Positions 22,282-31,180 of a DNA stretch of 64,000 nt are shown piece after piece; the first letter of the stretch is position 1, and each line of letters opens with the position of its first letter. The notes below the pieces were generated by a model. That model saw nothing but the letters and a program-made list of their open reading frames with translations. It was not told the origin of the DNA and searched no databases. The DNA is from Bolinopsis microptera (lineage: Eukaryota; Ctenophora; Tentaculata; Lobata; Bolinopsidae). A program made the translations under genes and the position numbers. The stretch is from the NCBI RefSeq assembly GCF_026151205.1, contig NC_087081.1, positions 8,861,246 through 8,925,245 of the forward strand. Reading direction: 5' to 3'.

Positions 22282-22631
22282 TTCTTTGATTTTCTTCTCT
22301 TTTTATGGGGTCTGTGAACAACAGTGTTTTTAATTTCCGTTGGATTGATACGATTGGAAAGTTCAGTAAGCTCTTTTGCTCCACGTTTTGCTCCAGCAGT
22401 GATTAACTCTTTTCCAGCAGCTATAGCGATTGGTTTTGTAGCCTTGGCTATTCCTTTTATACCACTGCTTATCAAGGGTAATGCTTGTTTCATAAGGGCG
22501 CCGAACCAATTTCCCAATCCCTCACCTTGCATTCCGTAAATGTAGCGATCCATTTCAACAGCACCACCCTTTTGCACGAATACAGAGCGATATGCTCCAC
22601 TTTTTAGAGTTTCTGGTTTGAAAATTTCCAT
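22266..22631 (-). CDS. pX/pVI-like minor capsid or membrane-active protein
   Basis: 121 residues. A glycine-rich segment (GEGLGNWFGALMKQALPLIS) is followed by amphipathic Ala/Ile/Lys helices (GIKGIAKATKPIAIAAGKEL) and a strongly basic tail (HRPHKKRRKSKK). Adintovirus genomes carry a comparable small protein next to the major capsid gene, proposed to act like adenovirus pX or pVI in core condensation or membrane disruption. A TATAAAAAGG motif lies about 41 bp upstream of the ATG. The function is by analogy only. Confidence 0.6.
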   Translation of the reverse strand: MEIFKPETLKSGAYRSVFVQKGGAVEMDRYIYGMQGEGLGNWFGALMKQALPLISSGIKGIAKATKPIAIAAGKELITAGAKRGAKELTELSNRINPTEIKNTVVHRPHKKRRKSKKWQSL

Positions 22632-22668
22632 GGTTGCAACTTGTGTAGAAGTACCAAGCTCTGATTTA

Positions 22669-23500
22669 TCACCTTTTTATAGGTCGGATGCTAAGCGAAA
22701 TGACAGTCTTGAAATTTGGGTTGAACTTGATGAACTGTCCTTTTATATCTCGAAGCTCAATCAAAATTGTCGAAAATTGCTTTATGTTGATTGGCACAAA
22801 GTTTGGGTGTGTTGGTTCATAGAGTGACCACTGAGGTGCAGTTTTAATCGGTACCATGCCCAGGTTTCGGGACAATTTACCATTAATGTAAGAATTCTCA
22901 ATAATGTTTGCATAAACAAATCCAGGAAAATCGCTACAGTGAAAGTCGCTATCATTTATCGTAAATCTCTCTGAATATTGAAGACTGATCTTCATGCACT
23001 CCCATTAGCGTCCAAGGAGTGTTCTGTACCCCCTCGATAACCATGTATAGATTAGTGATTTCGATATTGATAATACCATATTGCTTGTCTATAGTGGCAA
23101 TCATTCCATCTCTCTTCTTTACAAGTCGTACCTTTTCTTTTATCAAGTTGGAAATCACCCAACACAATGTAAATACTGAGCTGTAGCTTCCTTCAGGAAC
23201 AATTACCATTGAAGGTTCAGGTAATTGCAAATCCGTCAATGTACTAGACATTGCACTAGGTATTAGAGTCTCAGATTTCCCTTTTTTCTGTTTCAATGCC
23301 TCCATAGAGAGATCGCGAGATGCATAATAGAAGTACACTTTATTATTTCCATCGTGAATGTTGTACACCTCACCATGGTATAAAGAAGTTAATGCCATTT
23401 CACAGTCCTCAGTAAGTTTGACAGGCTCAAATTTCGAAATAAAGCGTGATGGATTCCCATCTTGGCCTCCAATAATAACAATCTTGCGTATGTTGTCCAT
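22669..23500 (-). pseudogene. Polinton penton (minor capsid, single jelly roll), frame-disrupted
   Basis: The likely start is the ATG at 23,500, giving MDNIRKIVIIGG.DGNPSRF, the conserved opening of Polinton/adintovirus penton proteins. This frame ends near 22,952. The remaining C-terminal part (with a VYANIIENSYINGKLSRNL segment typical of the family) is open in another frame, 22,669-22,995. The two overlap by 44 bp, so a single one-base change between about 22,952 and 22,995 separates them. Pentons occupy the five-fold vertices of the capsid. The break may be decay or a residual sequence error; a programmed shift is less likely because no slippery heptamer stands out. Confidence 0.75.
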
Positions 23501-23558
23501 CTTATTCGTTGGATGCAGATAAATCTTTTTGCTTTTATAGACAATTGATACTCGGTGT

Positions 23559-23915
23559 TTAAAATGTAATACCATTTTTACGAAGTAAACAATACATTTC
23601 TTCATAACATTTGGAAAACTCACCATTGCAACAATCTAAAACAAAATCGTCAAATTTAGCGTCCATTACTCTACTTCCCACCGTCACCAACCCATTCTTG
23701 TTCCGTGCAATGTTGGCTTTTGCAATTTTCATCATAAGTTTGTCCAAAATCTTCTTTGACTCTGCATTATGCACATTGTCTAATCGTGGAACAAGACCCG
23801 ATGGTAGTTCAATACTTTTATTTGACTCACTGAGTCCTTCTGTTGGAAGGAGCAAAAACACATCTTCACCATTGTTTGACACACCGTCTCTAGGAGCCAA
23901 GATAAATCTTGACAT
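23559..23915 (-). CDS. Polinton protein of unknown function (118 aa)
   Basis: 118 residues, intact, starting MSRFILAPRDGV. It has no signal peptide or membrane segment. An SSIL-like linker is followed by a Lys/Asn-rich helix (SKKILDKLMMKIAKANIARN) and a short C-terminal DDFVLDCCNGEF. A TATAAAAAGG motif lies about 90 bp upstream (24,003-24,012). It sits between the small basic gene and penton, a place where Mavericks often carry a short conserved gene of unknown role. Confidence 0.65.
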   Translation of the reverse strand: MSRFILAPRDGVSNNGEDVFLLLPTEGLSESNKSIELPSGLVPRLDNVHNAESKKILDKLMMKIAKANIARNKNGLVTVGSRVMDAKFDDFVLDCCNGEFSKCYEEMYCLLRKNGITF

Positions 23916-24278
23916 TTAAAGAATCGATTGAACTAGTCCAGCAATTACCGGTAAAACTGTAGACAGAATAGATGATAGTGTACCGCCACTTTGTCCAGAA
24001 AATTTCCTTTTTATATGCGTACCCTTAAGACCACTCGTGGATCGAATAAGTCTTCTATGCTTCCCAATTTTTCTGTCTTGGTGACTTGAAAGGTGTAACT
24101 TTTCATCAGCTAGAAGTTTGAATATCATATTGAGAACTTTAAATAATTCAGATGGAGCATTCTGTAAAATCTTGAGTCTGTCTTTTTTGCTACTAGATGA
24201 TAGTTTTTCTAAAATGTAGCGGTGTTGTCTCAATGAATTGGCTTGTTTCACAGATAAACGCTTGGAAACCATTGCCAC
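23916..24278 (-). CDS. Polinton small basic protein with hydrophobic C-terminus
   Basis: 120 residues. The N-terminal half contains SLRQHRYILEKLSSSSKKDR followed by a FKVLNMIFKLL helix, a pattern recurring in Maverick small capsid or core candidates. The middle is basic (HRRLIRSTSGLKGTHIKRKF) and the end is Gly/Ser then hydrophobic (GGTLSSILSTVLPVIAGLVQ). This suggests a DNA-binding or membrane-inserting minor virion protein. Its start overlaps the end of the ATPase frame by 31 bp. The start may be the second Met. Confidence 0.6.
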   Translation of the reverse strand: MAMVSKRLSVKQANSLRQHRYILEKLSSSSKKDRLKILQNAPSELFKVLNMIFKLLADEKLHLSSHQDRKIGKHRRLIRSTSGLKGTHIKRKFSGQSGGTLSSILSTVLPVIAGLVQSIL

Positions 24279-24855
24279 CAGTCTGCTAGCACTGTTAATT
24301 TTTCGGGAAGTTCAGGGGCAAAACTCAAAACAATAAATCCTCTGGGTTGCTTTGAACTCCTTAAATAGGCATTGGTTATCCTCTTTAAATCCTTTCCACA
24401 GAAAATCTGCCTTGCCAACGTGTTCACTTGTCTGAAATGACGCTGACTATTGAAAAGCACAAAATAATGTGCATTTGAGCTCATCATCCTGAACATCGGA
24501 CAGTTTGGAAATAAGTTCTGTGTTATGTAGAAAGTGGAGATTGATCGGTGATGAGAACCGAGGATGAAGCAGTTCGCCATCTCCTTGTTATCTCCGCTTA
24601 AGATCATCCACCACAAGGAGACTGGGCTCTGAAGTGTTCATTTTATCAAAATCAAGACCTTGAATAAAAGTAATTGCTTGTTCTTCAGTTTCGTTCCATG
24701 TTTTCATAAAGTCTTGTTCTATACATGTAATATATGTTTTTAGGCATCGGATGTACTAGCTTTTGTCTTATTACCTCTAGCATGAACTGGGTTTTTCCTG
24801 CCCGAGAGGGTCCGAAAATGATGCAGTTGTGAGAAGCAAGGAATTTCACAGGCAT
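24248..24855 (-). pseudogene. FtsK/HerA-type packaging ATPase, frame-disrupted
   Basis: Starting at the ATG at 24,855, a Walker A motif GPSRAGKT appears about 15 codons in. A second frame from about 24,740 carries EEQAITFIQGL and a Walker B-like LLVVDDL. The third frame (from about 24,600 to the stop at 24,248) carries the sensor and C-terminal part (GSHHRSISTFYITQNLF, then NAHYFVLFNSQRHFRQ). Homologues in Polintons are single proteins of about 200-230 residues that pump DNA into capsids. Two one-base frame changes are therefore needed, near 24,735-24,745 and 24,600-24,610. Motifs are otherwise well conserved, so the damage is recent or partly a sequence artefact. Confidence 0.8.
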
Positions 24856-24858
24856 GAT

Positions 24859-25923
24859 TTATGTGTTGAACAGATCTTGCTGGGCTATCCAACTGTTTGC
24901 TTCACTAGGATATCCTAGAAATTTCACAAGGTATTCAGTCTGTCCGCTTCTTTTACGAGTGCTAACAATCCTCTCTATTGGCCATATACCATCAGATTTG
25001 TCAACCAATTGAATTTCACTGGTGTAAAATGAACCCTTAATTTCCTCGCCTTTATAGTCCTTCAATCCATATGTAACAGGATATGTAGTTTTCACTTCAC
25101 TTACTTCAAAGATTTCATATGAAAATGTCATTTCATAACCTTTTTGAAAGATACCCTTCTTTCTAGTTATTCTAACAGAGTCACCCACTTTTAATAATGC
25201 TTTGGTGTGCTTTTTCTCCTTTACAACTCTGGGAAAAAGATTCTGTCTAACTTCCCTCTCATTAGCTAGACTTACATTGTTTGGAGCGAATAATGTGGAG
25301 CTATGTTTGGTTTTATTATAACCATCGATAAGATCCTGTAAAATATCAATCCACCTGTGAGACCCTCGAGCAGTGAAATATCTAAACATTCGAGTTTTTA
25401 GAGTTCTGCAAAATCGCTCAATGATTGCAGCTTTTTGTTCACTATAGACACTGTAGTGCTTAATTTTATACTTCTTTAGCAGTTTGAGAAATGCAGCATT
25501 GTAAAACTCAGAACCTTGATCGAATTGAATCTTTTCAGGGGTATGTAGGCGAAAAAATGGTTTCATAACTCCAACTATCGAGTTTGCACTCTTGTTTTTC
25601 ATCTTGAAACCCCATGCTTTCTTGCTAAAAGTGTCTATGATGACTATTATCCACTTGAATCCATCATTGTCATGTTGGAGACTTGAAAGGTCTACAAGAT
25701 CCGCTTGATAAAGATATTTTATCCTTTTGGTATAAACTCTTCTGTACAGTGTTGGCTTCCTGGTTGGCTTGTGTAAGGTATAACTATCTATAGACTTTAG
25801 TTTTGTGTTTACTGCTCTCCTGCTCACGCGTTGGTTATCTTGTTGCAATGCACGAAAAAATCGTTCTTGTCCAGCAAAAGATGCTGAAAATTTAGGATTT
25901 TCATACAGCTGCTTCAAATCCAT
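24859..25923 (-). CDS. Polinton retroviral-type integrase with chromodomain
   Basis: 354 residues, intact. The DDE core is visible: first Asp in LYQADLVDLSSL, second in FDQGSEFYNAAF, and Glu in QKAAIIERFCRTLK with the expected spacing. The C-terminus (WPIERIVSTRKRSGQTEYLV ... YPSEANSW) is a chromodomain, as in many Polinton integrases, which can direct insertion by binding modified histones. The TIRs and 6-bp duplication are the products of this enzyme class. The ATG at 25,923 lies 57 bp from the divergent zinc-finger gene. Confidence 0.93.
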   Translation of the reverse strand: MDLKQLYENPKFSASFAGQERFFRALQQDNQRVSRRAVNTKLKSIDSYTLHKPTRKPTLYRRVYTKRIKYLYQADLVDLSSLQHDNDGFKWIIVIIDTFSKKAWGFKMKNKSANSIVGVMKPFFRLHTPEKIQFDQGSEFYNAAFLKLLKKYKIKHYSVYSEQKAAIIERFCRTLKTRMFRYFTARGSHRWIDILQDLIDGYNKTKHSSTLFAPNNVSLANEREVRQNLFPRVVKEKKHTKALLKVGDSVRITRKKGIFQKGYEMTFSYEIFEVSEVKTTYPVTYGLKDYKGEEIKGSFYTSEIQLVDKSDGIWPIERIVSTRKRSGQTEYLVKFLGYPSEANSWIAQQDLFNT

Positions 25924-25980
25924 TTCAGTTTAGCGTTGTTAGATGAGTATAAATAGAGCTCCTAAAAACATATCTTAGAC
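25924..25980. promoter_or_regulatory. Divergent promoter between the two Polinton gene blocks
   Basis: A 57-bp spacer separates the integrase start (-) from the zinc-finger gene (+). TATAAATAGAGC at about 25,950 is placed some 30 bp before the plus-strand ATG, so both blocks may be fired from here. Confidence 0.5.
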
Positions 25981-27314
25981 ATGGCTCTTTTATGTGAACA
26001 CTGCAAAAAATCTTTTCCGACAAATGCCTCCTTATACAAACATAAGTATAGAGAGCACAATAAATCTAGTTTAGTACTAGTAAGTCACAATCATAAAGAT
26101 ATGAATAGCAATCCAAAAAAGAGGGTTTACCTTCCCGATGATCCAAATGCAGTGAGATTGCCTCCAAAAAGATCTAGGAATTACAACAGACCTGGAAGTG
26201 ATAAGAAAAAATCACCGGCAAAAGATCATATGATGATGAGTTAGTAGACATCGATCAGTATAAAGATCCAGGAGAAAAACCAAGAGATTCTGATCCCCGC
26301 AAATATCCGAATTATGATTCACAGTCAGATGACGGACTAGAAATTGTTGATAGGTATAAGGATCTTGGGGAGAAGGCAACAGATTCTGAACCTCCAAAGT
26401 CTCCAAAAATTAATCCACAAAATGATGACGGGTTAAAAATAGTTGATGAATACAAAGCAGATGATGAAAGCGATGATCAGCTTAGCGTTGTTGATAGCTA
26501 TGATGATGATGGGCAATCTGATGGAGGTTTAACAGTTATTGATGAATATGACGATAGAGATCAGGCTAGAATTAAACCTAGTGTTGATTATAAGAAAAAA
26601 TATCTGGACTGTCTCGAAGCCCACAAAAAACAGAAATCTAAGTTTTTGAAAAAGATTGATAGAATGCAGGTTTCTCATAAAAGCAACCTTGAGCGTACAA
26701 AAAGGGAATATCGAAAAGACTGTTATAACGAAATTGAGAAAATCAAAAACTTTCATCGACGTCAAATGTCTGATCTTGATGAGTTGATGAAGGGCGAGTG
26801 CAGTGATAAGATACAAGCTCTGAGGGCAGCTCACAATGAGCTCATACAGAATATGGCAAATGATCATACAAAACAATTGGATGAAAATGAAGAAGATTGT
26901 GAAAGAAAACTTCGCACATTAAATGATCAAATAAAAGCTATGCAGAAAGATGATGAAGATCTGAGTAGTTTATCAAAGGCAATATTTAATTGTACAACTA
27001 TGGAGGAGATTTTTGAAATTCAAAAACTCATCAAAAACCATCAGTTGGATATCGTTGTGCAGAATCATCTTCCTACCCTGCAGAATCTGTTCCTTAGTTT
27101 GTCTTATGGTGTGTTGCCAATATGTCAACCTCAGCGTGAGCAGGTTACCGATGACCAAAGAAGAGTGGTAGAGAAAATACAGTCTGCCTCAGGTGCTTCA
27201 GCCAAGAGAATTCTTAAAGAGAAACACTCTGAAATTGTCAACCTGTTTACTATAATCAAGGATTCAATTAAACTTGCTCGAGATTCGTATAATCGATATG
27301 GCATCGTACCATAA
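25981..27314 (+). pseudogene. C2H2 zinc-finger plus coiled-coil Polinton protein, frame-disrupted
   Basis: The first frame (25,981-26,244) gives one C2H2 finger (LCEHCKKSFPTNASLYKHKY-REH) followed by basic sequence. A second frame is open from about 26,223 to the stop at 27,314. It begins with repeated acidic units of the pattern D-(D/G)-x-L-x-(V/I)-V/I-D-x-Y (at least five copies, about residues 80-190) and continues into a long coiled coil (about 26,580-26,960) and a helical C-terminus. Finger, acidic repeats and coiled coil in this order are a recurrent Maverick protein of unknown role. The frame change lies at about 26,210-26,223 next to A-runs, so it may be an indel error. Confidence 0.7.
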
Positions 27315-27324
27315 AACCAAAGGT

Positions 27325-27335
27325 ATAAAAGCAAT
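27325..27335 (+). promoter_or_regulatory. TATA box of the Polinton membrane protein gene
   Basis: GTATAAAAGC lies about 38 bp before the ATG at 27,365 and 10 bp after the stop of the preceding gene, matching the TATAAAA-type motifs in front of other genes of this element. Confidence 0.5.
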
Positions 27336-27364
27336 GAAATCTTAGCACTCCCACTCTCCCAAAA

Positions 27365-27922
27365 ATGAATTTCAATTTTTTATTTAGTGTTGTTTCTGCA
27401 CTGTCCTTTGTCATTGAATTTCCAGTAAATTCAAACAACACACAGGACTACTTTTTCTTTGAGGGAAATGACCAAACAGCACACCTTTACCGTGAAAACA
27501 AAACTCTGTTTTTACATTTGAATCACAACCATGGCAAGATGTTCTCATTCCTTAACGCAACTATAAAAAGGGAAACTTTTATATTTTCATGGGAAGGATT
27601 CAAGGTAGATGAACTGGATATGTTGCTACAAAAATCTAATGGAGATGTTCAACATACTAAATTTGAACACTTTACTTTTGTTTCTCCAATCATCAACGTT
27701 TTAGACATCGAATCTCCTGCCACACCTGTTTACAATTTAGAAGAAGATGTAAATTACTGGTATTTTTTCCTTCTAACGTTTGCAGCAGGAATTTTACTTG
27801 AATCTAAAACAAAGGGGTTTAGCATATTCAAACAACTTGTACAATCCTCTAATAACAATTTGTATGTAAGCAGAGAACTAAATTGTACCCAAGTTCTCGG
27901 AACGGAAGAGGGTGATTCTTGA
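27365..27922 (+). CDS. Polinton-encoded single-pass membrane glycoprotein
   Basis: 185 residues: signal peptide (MNFNFLFSVVSALSFVI), an ectodomain of about 120 residues with N-glycosylation sequons (NNT, NKT, NAT), a transmembrane helix (WYFFLLTFAAGILL, about residues 137-152) and a cytoplasmic tail of about 35 residues. I do not recognise the family. It is the last plus-strand gene before the right TIR. A type I membrane protein on a capsid-coding element could act in particle-host surface interaction, but nothing in the sequence proves that. The ectodomain has no Cys pairs, which argues against a classical Cys-stabilised fusion protein. Confidence 0.6.
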   Translation: MNFNFLFSVVSALSFVIEFPVNSNNTQDYFFFEGNDQTAHLYRENKTLFLHLNHNHGKMFSFLNATIKRETFIFSWEGFKVDELDMLLQKSNGDVQHTKFEHFTFVSPIINVLDIESPATPVYNLEEDVNYWYFFLLTFAAGILLESKTKGFSIFKQLVQSSNNNLYVSRELNCTQVLGTEEGDS

Positions 27923-28171
27923 ACTAAATTATAACGTAGTAAATTATCAAGTTTTAAGTCCGATATTGATGCTCAATATTCTGTTACTGAATCAAAATAT
28001 TTCATGAAAGTTATTTCATCGTTTTAATGTCTCACAAGTAAATTTGAACCGTGTATAATTTAACTCTCAGTTTTCGAGCTAGACAGTGGATATATTTTCT
28101 TTGATAACGCACAAATCAAACTCTGAACAATTCTTAAAACACACAATTCTTTAAACAAAATAAATGATCGG

Positions 28172-28302
28172 TTACCCTATAAACCTGGGGTTCTGTACAA
28201 AATTTAGCACTGACCGTACTCAATGTACCCACAGCACCTGCACAACGGGGACCGTTACTGATTCAATTAAGTGACGAGTAGTGTTACTATATTATATCTA
28301 CT
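28172..28302 (-). repeat. Right terminal inverted repeat of the Polinton
   Basis: Inverse complement of 16,902-17,032, ending ATATTATATCTACT. It is followed directly by the duplication CATGAT. Confidence 0.92.
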
Positions 28303-28308
28303 CATGAT
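28303..28308. other. Target-site duplication CATGAT, right
   Basis: Exact match to 16,896-16,901, so the element ends have not been rearranged since insertion. Confidence 0.9.
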
Positions 28309-28380
28309 ATTTTACCGAACACATGTATTGACCCTACCCCCCCCCCCCCCTCATATTGACCTTACATTGGGAGCCAAGGC

Positions 28381-28442
28381 TTTTGTGTTCATATACACAC
28401 GATTGAAGATATGGCGGAATGATAGGCTGAGCGCGGCCCAGT
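28381..28442 (+). repeat. Short dispersed repeat family, copy B (3' part)
   Basis: Ends in GGCGGAATGATAGGCTGAGC followed by GCGGCCCAGTTA, as in copies A, C and D. It lies about 80 bp outside the right end of the Polinton. Confidence 0.6.
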
Positions 28443-28814
28443 TATAGCATTTATCTTGATCCACCTATTTTACCACAACGTTATCTTCACCATGGTACAT
28501 TATCACCATGTATAATACCATACCCTTCCTCCTCACTCCTCAGAGGTGACACTCATGGCTCATCATCCGTCACCATACATATTACATATTACTTTATTTT
28601 AATCTACAAACGGTAGCAGTGTAGTCAACTGAAGCTGAAGGACTTCGAAATTCGAAAACTTTTAAATTATGGGCCAAATTATATTAAAAATAAGGGGCTG
28701 AGATAGTTTTTATCATTTAAACCCAGAATCAGAACAGTTATTTTATTCATTAAAAATCTCCCTTTTCCTAACGAGTCAAATGCCTAAAATAAAAGCGTCG
28801 AAGTAACCATTGCT

Positions 28815-29215
28815 CACAGCCTCACAACCTCACAGCCTCACAGCCTCAAAGCCTCACAGCCCCACAGCCTCACAGCTTCACAGCCTCACAGCCTCACAGC
28901 CTCACAGCCTCACAGCCTCACAGCCTCACAGCCTCACAGCCTCACAGCCTCACAGCCTCACAGCCTCACAGCCTCACAGCCTCACAGCCTCACAGCCTCA
29001 CAGCCTCACAGCCTCACAGCCTCACAGCCTCACAGCCTCACAGCCTCACAGCCTCACAGCCTCACAGCCTCACAGCCTCACAGCCTCACAGCCTCACAGC
29101 CTCACAGCCTCACAGCCTCACAGCCTCACAGCCTCACAGCCTCACAGCCTCACAGCCTCACAGCCTCACAGCCTCACAGCCTCACAGCCTCTCAGCCTCA
29201 CAGCCTCACAGCATT
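28815..29215 (+). repeat. 8-bp minisatellite CACAGCCT
   Basis: About 50 nearly perfect tandem copies of CACAGCCT, with a few variants (CCACAGCC, CTCAAAGC) at the start and one CTCTCAGC near the end. It is read through in every forward frame only because the unit has no stop; no gene is implied. Confidence 0.95.
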
Positions 29216-30474
29216 AATGACACTGCATAACCAGACTATGAGCTTGAGACTACCCCACACTGCGAAGTAGAAGCAGGTTTTTATAAATGGTTAATTTGTA
29301 AGCGATCGTCAGAGCAACAATGACGTCGGAAGTCTGGAGGCTGCCCACACAACTCAATTAAGCAGTCAATCTTAACTGAACAAGTAAAACCACCTTATAT
29401 AGGATAGTTATGGTTATTTCCTGAGGTGAAGGAACTATTTGGTGACACAATTCCATAAAAGGCAACAAAAACAATGGTGGATCTGTATCAGCCACCTTAA
29501 ATAAACCACAGTCCACTGTAAAACATGCAGCCATTTCAAGTTTTCATTTTTAGCTCTGTTTTGACTTTTGAGCGACGGAGTCATTTTGGTGAGTAGCACA
29601 TAATTTCATTTCATTAATGAGGATCACCAGGTCTCACAGGGAGGAGCCAACTGCCATTTGTTATAATTATAGGTTGGGCTCATACGTCACGGATTTAGTT
29701 TGAACCTGAAGATCTGCAATATGCCCTCTATTATTACATCCATCTCGATTGACCATAAAGATGAGTCAAAATTCATAGAAGCACAATTAAATATTGCCTT
29801 TTCGTAACAAAATATAAGCAAACAAGGGAGTATTTGTATGAAAAGCATCAATATACATATATAACATTTAATCACCATGAAAATGATGTAAAGCGAACCT
29901 CAGCATTTCGAACACTTATATTTTGTATAATGAATTATTCACACAACCCAAATGAATAACGGAAATAATATTATTAAAATGTAAGCAGCCTAATTCTAAC
30001 TAAAATCAGTATTTCCAATATACAAGAATGCACCATAAATATTGAAAACAATCGCTACACTTCTAGAATTTAGCTCTAGCAATTTTAGGCAACTATAGAT
30101 TTCAGTCTTCACCGATGGGCGATGATCTCAAATTTTTTCAGTTTCATCAACGCCAACCGAAATTCAAGTTATACTTATGTTGAATAATCTCGCTCGATTT
30201 CGTTCTATACTTATCCATGAAACATTGAAACGATAATTTTGTTTTCAAGGAGTAAATCACAGTCATGTCTTCAATCCTGGATTTTTATAACACAAGTATT
30301 ATTGATTTTATTTAAGTTTCCATCGTTATAGTTATATTAGTGACAAGAGAAACGTTATTGCTGGTCGTGAGGAGAGTGAGGACTCCTCAAACTACATTAA
30401 ATTAATTCCTTCTGTAACATCCTCAATAAATGAATTCAATTGTAGTGGTGAAAATAGCTTAAAACATATATATG
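29216..30474. other. No gene recognised
   Basis: AT-rich intergenic sequence; no supported exon or repeat structure. Confidence 0.4.
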
Positions 30475-30483
30475 TTAGTATAG

Positions 30484-30513
30484 AAAGTGAAAGTGAAAGT
30501 GAAAGTGAAAGTT
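30484..30513 (+). repeat. GAAAGT hexamer array 1
   Basis: Five tandem copies of GAAAGT preceded by TTAGTATA. The same lead sequence precedes the array at 32,337. Confidence 0.85.
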
Positions 30514-31023
30514 ATTTGGCCACGGGAGCCAAAATTGTTCAAACTAAGGCCGGTAAATAAGGACAGATAACATTGATCAGACATCAAATATTTAATTGAT
30601 AAATCGACTATATATTTCAATCTCAATTACGAAATATACGATCCTCCATTTATCAAAAGGTGCGAATAAAAACTGTCCAATTTGTAACTCTCAATTCCCA
30701 CTTTCCATAATCAACCCCTTATTAACTGGAGCCCTTTCAATTACCGGTAAATTTTGTTTCGCAATTCGATAGCTGCCGTGATATGTTTGATCTGTGAACT
30801 GGAAGTCAGTTCTAGGTTATATAACCAAGTCGGTGATAATTATGTCCAATAAGGTAAGCATACTATCACGGGCAATTATGCTATGCGTTTACAAGATAAC
30901 TGCAGCAAAATCCGAGACAGCGAGTTTTGCTATTATTACACATTATCCCTTACGGTGGATATTTACTTAAAACAGTTTTTCTCTCATTTGATTGAAACCG
31001 TTGCCAAAAGGTATTTTAAAATC

Positions 31024-31165
31024 CCCAACTACCCCACCCTTTTTGTTTCCTTGAGAAGTGACATTATTGGGTAACAAATCAACTACCCCACCCTTTTTGT
31101 TTCCTTGAGAAGTGACATAATTGGGTAGAGCAACAAATCAACTACCCCACCCTTTTTGTTTAATG
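31024..31165. repeat. Tandem repeat of about 60 bp, 2.4 copies
   Basis: The block CAACTACCCCACCCTTTTTG ... TTGAGAAGTGACAT.ATTGGG is present twice in full and once in part, directly upstream of the exon at 31,181. Confidence 0.85.
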
Positions 31166-31180
31166 AACTGCATCTTTCAG

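Larger units (their letters stand above)
16902..28302. mobile_element. Complete Polinton/Maverick (endogenous adinto-like virus) lacking polymerase B
   Basis: The element spans 11,401 bp between exact 6-bp duplications and has 131-bp terminal inverted repeats beginning AGTAGATATAATATAG (Polinton termini characteristically start AG). Two divergent gene blocks meet at 25,924-25,980: a minus block with integrase, ATPase, small basic protein, a 118-residue protein, penton, minor capsid, major capsid, protease and three accessory genes, and a plus block with a zinc-finger/coiled-coil gene and a membrane glycoprotein. This is the Polinton gene set except that no protein-primed DNA polymerase B is encoded, and the element is shorter than the usual 15-20 kb. 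Frame breaks affect penton, ATPase and the zinc-finger gene. The ends and duplication are seen directly; that it moved in trans or lost polB after insertion is inference. Confidence 0.93.

Noticed and set aside
22952-22995. Programmed frameshift in the penton gene
   Set aside because: No slippery heptamer or obvious downstream stem is visible in the overlap, and similar one-base breaks occur in unrelated genes of the window.
28810-29217. Open frame of Ser-Gln-Pro-His-Ser-Leu-Thr-Ala repeats
   Set aside because: The 8-bp minisatellite lacks stops, so the frame is a by-product; no splice or start context supports translation.
30842-30853. ATG TCC AAT AAG followed by GTAAGC as a first coding exon
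   Set aside because: Four codons before a donor can occur by chance, and its phase leads into a frame that stops within the next exon; the ATG at 31,221 is better.
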